This document shows positions 56,346 through 64,000 of a stretch of 64,000 nucleotides of DNA, one piece after another. The position numbers and the translations under genes were made by a program. The notes beneath the pieces are model-generated. The model searched no databases and had not been told where the DNA came from. It worked only from the letters and a program-made list of their open reading frames with translations. Location of the stretch: NCBI GenBank assembly GCA_946902875.1, contig OX336336.1, forward strand, positions 976,045 through 1,040,044, read 5' to 3'. Each line of letters opens with the position of its first letter. The first letter of the stretch is position 1. Source of the DNA: Nematopogon swammerdamellus. Its lineage: Eukaryota; Arthropoda; Insecta; Lepidoptera; Adelidae.

Positions 56346-57544
56346 ACTCAAGTATTTACAATTTTTAATTTCTATCTAAGCAATAGTGCAGGTAGTACTT
56401 AAGTAATATTTTATGACAGATATAATAAATACCTACAAATGTTTTTCTGAATGAAAACATTTTAAATTTGAATCTAAATAACCCTTTACAAAGCAATAGA
56501 GATGTTTCGCCAATACCGCGCGCTGAGGCCGCTCGTATAGGTATTGCACTGAAGTTGTCAATAGGTCACGATGATATTGCCACTCGAGTCGACCGCATAT
56601 TCAAACTCCGACGGAAGTGCGCACAACTCGCTAGTCCGTATGCGCAGACAGGGTTGCCACAAGTGCCTTTAGTTTATCCAGTCTGTTGATATAATCTTCG
56701 AATGTGTATTTCTATTTCTTATTGTCTTACAGCTGTTTTCCCATTCAGTTATTAGGTGGTAGGGCAGAAAATTAATCTTAAAAATAGAATTAATGCATGT
56801 CGTGCCAACTCAGTTGATATGAATTTCATAGTTGTGTCATGGGGAATAATTCGCAAATGAATTCCCTTTGGCACAGCTAGTTGTGCCACTCAGTTGGTCT
56901 ACGGGGAACACCTCATACGAAAATTTCACTAAGAAAAAAATATCATTTTATCAAACGGTCACAAAACGGAATTGCGCGGTGACACTTTCAAAACGCCTAC
57001 ACAACGCCTTACGACATACGCAACATACAAAATTAGTGTCGATCCACGTTAGTTTTGGTAATCAATCAACATTGTATGGAAACACGGTTTCGCCAAACTT
57101 CGCATACGACACGAAGCACCACTCAGCGATCGCATGTCGAGATCTACAGTCAATGAGAGCACGCAAAAATGTCGACATCCTTATGGCAACACAGGCGCCA
57201 AGCGCGATCCCACAAGTAGCCATTATTACATAGCATGATCTGTGAATAATGCTCATGGCATGGCCAGATTTATCTAAACAGCTTACGACAACCCTGGACT
57301 ACATCCGGCATTACAAGCGTGTGCAGTGTTTGGAACTATTCCCAGCTTCTCTCATCTCGCGAAGAATGCTCCTCAAAATGCCATATCCAATTACATATAC
57401 GAGTCCCCGCATCGACCCACCCCGCCTCCTCCGCCCCGCGTCGCCCGTGCCCGGTACCACACCAGGGTTGCCAACCATACTTTATAATAAATTATCTTTT
57501 TTTTGTCGATACACTGCATTATTTCTTATGATTTATGTTAAATT
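56346..57544. other. Spacer, no gene supported
   Basis: The open frames at 56468-56689 (73 residues) and 56868-57233 (121 residues) are not recognised, have no homologous copy in the window and lie between repeats. I cannot exclude an old retroelement remnant. 57400-57480 is pyrimidine-rich. Confidence 0.4.
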
Positions 57545-58019
57545 TTTTAGGGTTCCGTATCCGGTACGGGACTGGACCCTATTACTAAGCCTACGCCGTC
57601 TGTCTGTCTGTCTGTCTGTGTATGTCCGTCCGTCCGTCCGTCCGTCCGTCCGTCCGTCCGTCGGTCCGTCCGTCCGTCTGTCTGTCCGAGCGACGGCTGT
57701 ATCTCTTGAACCTTAATAGGTAGCCCGTTGAAATTTTCACAGAATATGTGTTATTATGGCCGATATAACAAGAAATAATAAAAAACAGAAAAAGTAAAAA
57801 AAAAAATAACGGGGGTTCCCATAGATAGAAGAAACCAAAAAGTGTATGCGCGGGCGCCATCTATCGAATAGAGTGTGAAGCATTTTAACTAATCATGACA
57901 TTTAACTAATATGAAGCATTTCATAACACGCCATAGATGGCGTGAGTGGCGCTAACCATGACATGGGGATACGGAACCCTCGGTGCGCGAGTTCAACTTG
58001 CACTTGGCCGGTTTTTTTA
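57545..58019 (-). mobile_element. 'ccggccaagtgc' dispersed repeat, minus copy
   Basis: From tttagggttccgtatccgg to cacttggccggtttttt. It contains an expanded gtctgtctgtctg and gtccgtccgtccg microsatellite (57597-57688), the longest in the family here, plus ttgaaattttcacag and cgccatagatggcgtgag. Confidence 0.9.
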
Positions 58020-58347
58020 TTTTTTGCTTTCAAAGACGAGTTAAATGGTTTTACATAAAAATTAAATGACAACCCTACGGCACACACAAATCTCTACTAA
58101 AACTCATTTAACTTTTGCGGTGGCTCGGGTATCGCGGTTGCAATGTCTTCTAGTTTAAGTTATTTCTTATGTACTATGCTGCACGAGCGGAAAAGAGCGA
58201 AATTGTGTGCGAGTATACTTGCAAACGTGATAAGCCTTATAAAAACTATAATAAACTGACTAATGGCCAATTTCACGACCTGCGGTTAAGTCTCTGGCTA
58301 TATTATAACAGTTATATTTTTTAAGTGATTACCCGACTCCGCCAAAC
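58020..58347. other. Spacer between two inverted repeats
   Basis: No gene seen. Confidence 0.4.
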
Positions 58348-58670
58348 AAAAAACCGGCCAAGTGCGAGTCGGACTCGCGCACCGAGGTTTCCGCACCACA
58401 AACAAAAATCATGTTTCTTGTATGGGAACCCCGTTAATTTTTTACTTTTTCTATTTTTTATTATTTGTTGTTACATCCGCTATAAAATCACAATACATCC
58501 GCCATAATAAATCACACATATTCTGTGAAAATTTCAACGGGCTACCTATTACGGTTCAAGAGATACAGCCCTCGGACAGACAGAAGGACAGACGGACGGA
58601 CGGACAGACAGACAGACAGACGGCGTAGGCTTAGTAATAGGCTTCCGTACGGGATACGGAAACCTAAAAA
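58348..58670 (+). mobile_element. 'ccggccaagtgc' dispersed repeat, plus copy
   Basis: From aaaccggccaagtgcgagtc to gggatacggaaacc. It has a deletion of the atggcgtgttatgaa part and a small internal duplication (tccgccataa / tccgctataa). Opposite orientation to the copy at 57545-58019. Confidence 0.86.
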
Positions 58671-58911
58671 GAGGGATTTTTTCGAATGTATGTATGTTTA
58701 TCTATTTCTATGGCACGCATAATATAAATAAATAAATTTTATTTTAATTGGTATAAGAATACAGGCGGGGACAAATGATTAAGTTTATAGAATCGTATGT
58801 AGCAAACCCATGGTTATGGTAGTCAGACACGGTGAAAAGTGGATTGCAAAAATTTAAGGACGCTAAAATTGCACGAACACACATCTTCGTCTGCTGACTC
58901 CATTTTGAATC
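58671..58911. other. Short spacer, no gene seen
   Basis: No recognised content. Confidence 0.35.
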
Positions 58912-59217
58912 CAACGATTTAAATTGATAGATACGGCAAAGCGCTCAAGAGTTCGTCACCGATTAGACATAACGGTGCGTGTGACTTCATGTATAGTAGT
59001 CACCAAGAATCGCATCAAAGGCTGCGTCATAATAACAAAACGCTAACGCTCTGCACTCGCGCATTGGCACATTCTGTTACGTTCCGTGAAACGACATCTC
59101 AACACGCGCGTGGCGTTGCGTCTGCGCTGCGAAGTAGCCGCATGCGGCCTTTCATTGGTGACATTGTCTGTAGTGCGTCATGTTAGACTATGCCCTATCT
59201 ATCGATTTAAATCTTTG
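58912..59217. mobile_element. MITE, uninterrupted copy of the 34.4-kb element
   Basis: Matches 34403-34945 from aagcgct-aagagttcgtc through gtgacttcatgta, cgctaacgctctgcactcg and gtagccgcatgcggcc to actatgccctatctatcg. It lacks the 240-bp 'gtgcccgcggc' insert. Terminal repeats are present but more diverged at the left (cgatttaaattgatagata). Confidence 0.85.
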
Positions 59218-59627
59218 GTGTAAACTGTATGATGAACGCTTCACGAAAGCGGGTTTTCTTGTTCGAGAAGGCAGCATGCTTCTCGTGCGTAAAACCTCGC
59301 ATCGTGTCAACGTACCATAGATATAAGTTGTGTCGGCGGCAGCACGGATGTAACATGCGGGCGGAATGGCTAATATTTAAGTTGACTCTATATTTACATA
59401 AGTGCTCGAGCGCAGACACGCGGCGGAGCTTTCCATCTGAGATCTCACCTGAAAGGAAAAAACAATTTTAGCATTTCAATTCGAAATCAATGAATATTCA
59501 TTAAGGGGAGGGAAGCGTTACAGTCCCGACCACCGCCGCCGCCGCCCGGGCCCGCGCTCGCCCGCACTCGGCAATCCCAAAGGTAACAATCAATGATTCG
59601 TGCGCATTGATGAGGGGGCTCATCAAT
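59218..59627. other. Spacer, no gene supported
   Basis: Opposed open frames at 59207-59471 have no motif; 59521-59570 is a GC-rich patch. Confidence 0.4.
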
Positions 59628-59962
59628 ACTAATAATAAATCTGTAAGGGATGGTCATGGAGTCAGTTACTTTGTTTTATGAGATACTGCGTTTGTAGACT
59701 CTATGTACATATGTATGGTAATAAAACTAAATTGACGATTTTTAGAAATATTTTCTGTGTGTATGTATCTTCCTTCCTCCATAACTCTTAAACCGATCAT
59801 CCGAGGCTAAATAAAATTCAGTCCCGGTTACACTAAGATGTGGCTCTTATACAAACCGAATTGTTCTGAGCGCCGAAATAAAGGTACGGTAGCGGGGTTA
59901 CTTACTTTATTCTTTTTAAATACGAATTTCACGCGAGCGAAGCCGCGGGCAAAGGCTATAGT
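59628..59962 (+). repeat. Dispersed 'ggatggtcatggagt' repeat, plus copy
   Basis: From actaataataaatctgtaag to cgagcgaagccgcgggc-aaaggc. It is near complete, with a small deletion at ccgaggctaaataaaattc. It abuts an inverted partial copy. Confidence 0.82.
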
Positions 59963-59964
59963 TA

Positions 59965-60145
59965 AACGTGTTTGTAATAAGTTTCGTAGAATTCGGATGA
60001 TCTGTTTAAGAGTTATGGGGGAACATACATACATACAGAAAAGATTTCTAAAAATAGTCAATTTAATCGTAGTTTGAGTCTACAAACGCAGTACCTATCT
60101 CATAAAACAAAGTAACTTACTTCAGCTCTTACAGATTTATTATTA
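59965..60145 (-). repeat. Dispersed 'ggatggtcatggagt' repeat, inverted partial
   Basis: Complementary landmarks: cgtagaattcggatgatc, taagagttatgg, attttctaaaaatagtcaat-like and aacaaagtaacttact, ending tacagatttattattagt. Tail-to-tail with the previous copy, so the two could pair into a hairpin. Confidence 0.78.
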
Positions 60146-61439
60146 GTATTGATTAATTAACATGTTACATAATATTAATAAGTAAACCAAAGAGAAAATA
60201 CTTACAGACACGTACGCGTGGGAAGCTGCAGTACGTGAGACGCCTCGCCTTCGTCGTCGTCAAGGATCGACGTCGATAAATGAAATTTCCGCCCGCCCGT
60301 CCGTCCGTCTGTTGGCTCGTCGCTAACGAGCCAGTCGAGCGGCATACTAATACGCCACTATCCGCTTAGTAGTTTCTCCTTCGCCACCGGCCACAAGAGC
60401 CACTATCCACTACCCACCCACTAGCCACTCTACTCACTACCCACTACCCACGCCCGCCGCTCCACACCTTATTAGGAATAGTATCTTGCTCATACAATAC
60501 TTGTTGCTCAATTATGTCAAAAACATTGAGGTTCAATATCTAAAGACGCGTAACGATTACTTTTTAGCCGACTACGGCGAAAACAAAAGGAGAGGGTTAT
60601 GATTTTGGCAGTGCATGTGTCATGATCATGATTCGTATAAGTTTTACTTTTAACATTTATTTCCGGCAGTACTTTAGTAACAAAAAGTCAACACTCATGG
60701 TCGCTCCTAATTGGTTGGTTTGAATTTGTGAAGTGTAACAAACACCAATAAGAAGAGAGGATGCAGAAGTGGAAAGCGAGGAGTGAAGGGGAGCGGGGAG
60801 AGAGGGCAGATTGCGGCTGGCTGGCTGGCAGGCGGTCGTGTGGACGGATCGACGAAGAAGACGATAGTGTACTAGATATTGTTTGTAGAATTGATTAACC
60901 GAGACAAGTGAATAAATATGTGATACGCTACACTGGAGTATCACATATTCATGACACATGTATGCATGCTTTGTGCGTTAGTTCGTTTCGCAGAGCCTAA
61001 AATAATTAATCGATTTCAACATACGAGGCATTGTTAGATTCGTCTCGATAGTCCGCGTGTACAGTACAGGCACAGTGATACAGGCTAGATTTTGTTTGAA
61101 TTGATTAAACGTTTAAAATGACGGGCGCGAAGCGCTATATTGTTTTCTTCAAACCTCACTAAGTGTGATATCTTCGGTCGGCACCCCGTACGATAAAGGA
61201 GATTCAATGACCTTGAGCTCACGTACGCGCGGCCAAGGTAGGTCAATGACCTCAAATAAATCAGCTGTTTAGATACCCAGTGGCACGTTTTCATCGTTAG
61301 AATAGAACGTAGACATACTTTGTAAATATTCTCAAAAACTAATTCTCAAAAAAAATTTTTTTTTTTAACTTTTCATTATTGCGTCTATGTATCGCGTATA
61401 TAAAAGTTAATCAATTATCATCATAGTTATATTCCTTAA
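60146..61439. other. Spacer, no gene supported
   Basis: A small hairpin ggctcgt-cgct-aacgagcc lies at 60313-60332; ccacta/cccacta words repeat at 60400-60450. The 100-residue minus frame at 60657 has no recognised domain. Confidence 0.4.
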
Positions 61440-61600
61440 ATAATATTTTACATTGGCACATTTAAGTCTTTTGCTACTACCTAGAAATATTTCACAATAT
61501 ACGACTTTCAAACATCCAAAGGTTGACTTGGAGAAATCCTTCTAAATGTAATGTAAAATAAAATAACTACTTATCGTTAGTTTTTGTAAAATTTTTGGAG
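61440..61600 (+). repeat. Relative of the 56.2-kb LINE-tail-like fragment
   Basis: Shares ttttgctactacc, catccaaaggttgac and ttggagaaat with 56190-56270. Diverged. Confidence 0.45.
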
Positions 61601-61864
61601 GAATACAGTATTGCTATATATCTTTCAAAGATCTTAAATAAATGTGTTCCTTTGTTGATTATTCTATAATGTTGATGAAGATCAAAATACACATTGTGAC
61701 AACATGCGAGTAGGTAAATGTCGTGTTGGTTACATTCTCACGTCAATGTTCTGAAAGTATCAATGGAGCCATTTGGCGTGACACTATAAACGGTGAAGTT
61801 GTCCGGTTTCTCCCCACAGCAACCGACTGCGGTGGTGGAGTCGAACTCAAAAATTTTTTTTATT
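61601..61864. other. Short spacer, no gene supported
   Basis: The 72-residue frame at 61723 runs into the following SINE and is not a gene. Confidence 0.35.
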
Positions 61865-62185
61865 ATTTTTTTTTATGGAAACTGACGCGGTTGGCTACAT
61901 CACCTACAACATCCGTGATGTCAGCCCATAACACCGGGTGAACTTGGTGCCACGTCAGTGCTTCCCTTCGGTCGTGCCGGCTACACTGAACTGGACGGAA
62001 AACACAAACTATTTCCATAGCCGTTTCGATCGACCTTTCATTCAGTGCGGTGGTACCAACCCGGGCGGGTTAAACCCTACCACCTAGTGATATAAGGGAG
62101 TCATATCCCTTAGTCGCCTTTTACGACATACACGGGGATAGATGCAGTGGGGCTATTCTTTTAAAGTACCGGCCCCACACGGTAC
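61865..62185 (-). mobile_element. HaSE-like SINE with 'ggccggtac' head
   Basis: Tail ttttatggaaactgacgcgg, then ctacatcacctacaacatcc, the complete body, and the head segment tcgccttttacgacatac then ttaaagtaccggcccc, ending cacacggtac. Nearly identical to the copy at 9746-10040, so this subfamily is relatively young. Confidence 0.87.
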
Positions 62186-62198
62186 AAACATCAAATCA

Positions 62199-62585
62199 AA
62201 AATCAGTTTAAGCATTGATTGACAGTTTAAGACTGTTGATACGACGTTTAAAGATGCGGTCGGTCGACTGGTTGTTGGCGCACACCTGGACGCCGTCAGT
62301 ACTTGGATGAGCTCGTCCGTTGGAGGCTGACCTTGGTTCGGTTTCCACATAAAACTGTAGTTCCCTTTCCTTCTTACCTTACTAGGTGGTAGGGTTTATT
62401 CCGCTCGGTTTGGTACCACAGCACTGTATGAAACGTCGGTCGAAACGGATATGTAAATAGTTCGTGTTTTCCGTCCATATCAGTGTAGCCGACATGAAAT
62501 GAAGGAAAGCACTGACACTGCACCCACCTAGTTCACCCGGTGTTATGGGCTGATATCACCGAGGATGTTGTTAGGTTTATTTTTT
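62199..62585 (+). mobile_element. HaSE-like SINE, left arm of an inverted pair
   Basis: Head region cagtttaagcattgattg, gatgcggtcggtcgactgg, then a 5S-like gtcagtacttggatgagc. B-box-like ggttcggtttcc, the standard body, and a tail with gttatgggctgatatcac. The end is truncated after ggatgttgttagg. Confidence 0.84.
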
Positions 62586-62603
62586 ATTAAATCTTTAAAA
62601 TAA

Positions 62604-62690
62604 CCCCGACTTCAGCATTTTCGATCAACTTTCCTTGTTCTTACTTCGTTTTACGTAGTCGGGCTTTATATATTTTTTTAGCAATGTTGT
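62604..62690. repeat. 'cccgac...gtcggg' dispersed repeat
   Basis: Contains ccccgacttcagcattttcg, actttccttg and cgtagtcgggctttatata. The same series of phrases is at 63573-63655 (cccgactacagcattttc, gcagtcgggtgttatata). Confidence 0.65.
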
Positions 62691-62984
62691 AGGCTATTTT
62701 GACTTTTGTATGAAAAAGAAGTCATCAGAGAGGAAAATGCTAAAAAAATCCCTATAAAAAATACACTGAAAGATATTTGAGTTAGTTCACATGAACAACA
62801 ACTGTAGCATCGATGGAAATATCAAACATCCTCATTATCTTGCTGTCAGGCTGCTTCACTCCGCGCACTAAGCCGATTGTGTGGCGACACACATTCGGCA
62901 GGGAACGCTCCTCTCTGCCTGAATATCTGTGAATCGGTTGTGCGTACAGTCGCTTTATTCCATCTGTTATTTTCTTTAGTTTTT

Positions 62985-63395
62985 TTTTTATGGAAATTAA
63001 CACGCTTGGCTACATCACCTAACAACATCCTCCGTGATGTCAGCCCATAACACCGGGTGAACTAGGCGCCTATGTCAGTGCTTCCCTTCATTTCATGTCG
63101 GCTACACTGAACTGGACGGAAAACACGAACTAATTACATATTCGTTTCGACCGACGTTTCATTCAGTGCTGTGATACTAACCCGGGCGGGATAGACCCTA
63201 CCACCTAGTAAGGTGAGAAGGAAAGGGAACTACAGTTTTATGTGGAAACCGAACTAAGGTCAGCCTCCAACGGACGAGCTCATCCAAGTACTGACGGCGA
63301 GCAGGTGTGCGGCAACAACCAGTCGACCGACCGCATCTTTAAACGTCGTATCAACAGTCTTAAACTGTCAATCAATGCTTAAACTGAATGTTGAA
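62985..63395 (-). mobile_element. HaSE-like SINE, right arm of an inverted pair
   Basis: Tail ttatggaaattaacacgc, body, then 5S-like gctcatccaagtactgac, the head ccagtcgaccgaccgcatc and the upstream flank caatcaatgcttaaactga. The match with 62199-62585 continues about 60 bp beyond the tRNA-like head, so the two arms share a longer unit than the standard SINE. Confidence 0.85.
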
Positions 63396-63475
63396 CGTGA
63401 ATGTTGAAATGTGAAAATCTTGTAAAACTTTGAACATAGTTTATCTTCAAACCCCATCGAGTCATATCCATCCAG
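63396..63475. other. Short spacer
   Basis: Nothing recognised. Confidence 0.3.
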
Positions 63476-63607
63476 CTACTGGGAATAATCCCGAGTCTCG
63501 GCATATTCCCAGTAGTAAAGAAAGATCAGTAGAAAATACTGTAGTCGGGCGTATAGTTGGATTCGACAGATAGCCCGACTACAGCATTTTCAACTGATCT
63601 TTCTTTA
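63476..63607. repeat. Two adjacent stem-loops
   Basis: Stem 1: ctactgggaat (63476) and attcccagtag (63505) around atcccgagtctcggcat. Stem 2: aaagaaagatcagt...tgtagtcgggc (63517-63550) and gcccgactaca...actgatctttcttt (63573-63607), arms of about 35 bp with a 22-bp loop. It looks like a small foldback element; the right arm is shared with 62604-62690. Confidence 0.82.
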
Positions 63608-64000
63608 TGTCCTTAATTTTTTTAGCAGTCGGGTGTTATATACTTTTTTCTTATATATTGTTCGCAGCTTTGCTAGTTATGGACACGACAAATAATGCAA
63701 AATGCCGAAAACTCCAAAATAAAAGGCATTACAGAAATCTCCTTCGCAATTTCATCATTGTTAATAGGTGTACCGGTCGGCGCCCAGGACTACCTACTGT
63801 TATCTTCAAGGAACGAGAGACTCCTTTTCACATTTTGGTAATTTAATTAACCTTGCCACATTTCAAGTTCTGATTAAAATTTTTCACAAAATTGCGAGAG
63901 AAGGTAAATTTTAATTAGGCTTTTCGTGGTATTTTATTTTGCAATTTTTACTTTGTAATATTCGCCTCTGGCCTGATCGCACACAACCATCTCGGCAGCG
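63608..64000. other. Right edge, no gene supported
   Basis: The 79-residue frame at 63607-63846 is unmatched and begins in the repeat. No other signal. Confidence 0.4.

Noticed and set aside
56868..57233. 121-residue frame as a gene
   Set aside because: No recognisable domain, no homologous copy here, and composition like the surrounding spacer; too weak to call.

Overview
This window looks like intergenic, transposon-saturated DNA from a lepidopteran insect (moth or butterfly). I see no intact host protein-coding gene and no intact structural RNA gene in 64 kb. The lepidopteran reading rests on the repeat content. There are many copies of a composite SINE family with tRNA-like and 5S-rRNA-like heads, which resembles what I recall of the HaSE elements of Helicoverpa armigera. 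Its 3' tail is shared with a LINE remnant in this same window. Other dispersed repeats of moth type and an R2-clade retroelement are also present. Long uninterrupted repeat content would fit a heterochromatic or sex-chromosome location, but nothing here proves it.

Layout. 1-180 is a broken LINE reverse-transcriptase fragment. 511-8752 is one continuous satellite of about 275 monomers of exactly 30 bp with clear higher-order structure. Because 30 is a multiple of 3, both strands carry very long but probably meaningless reading frames. 9.1-12.3 kb holds SINEs and a 1.36-kb foldback element. 13.1-16.0 kb and 22.2-24.45 kb hold inverted copies of one composite repeat (A and B), each with the same nested 5S-headed SINE; a third copy (C, 35.5-36.6 kb) lacks that insertion. 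16.7-17.2, 24.9-25.1, 43.1-43.5 and 45.5-45.7 kb are 3' remnants of LINEs. 28.7-29.0 and 31.3-31.5 kb are small tandem arrays. 34.4-34.9, 38.0-38.4, 43.9-44.3 and 53.3-53.9 kb are non-autonomous DNA transposons, several with readable target duplications.

The most unusual object is at 46,671-50,493. Mariner-like terminal inverted repeats enclose, on the minus strand, a near full-length single-ORF retroelement. It has an N-terminal C2H2 zinc finger, a reverse transcriptase, a CCHC knuckle and a restriction-like endonuclease, all R2-clade features, broken by two frameshifts and one stop. It is either an R2-like element nested in a MITE or an unusual DNA-transposon/retroelement composite.

57.5-63.6 kb is again dispersed repeats, including inverted SINE arms at 62.2-63.4 kb. 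The elements do not form a pathway. What ties them together is parasitism (SINEs borrowing a LINE tail, non-autonomous DNA elements) and serial nesting. Several paralogous copies inside the window supply the empty site for an insertion in another copy. All family names come from motif recognition by eye; no database search was possible.
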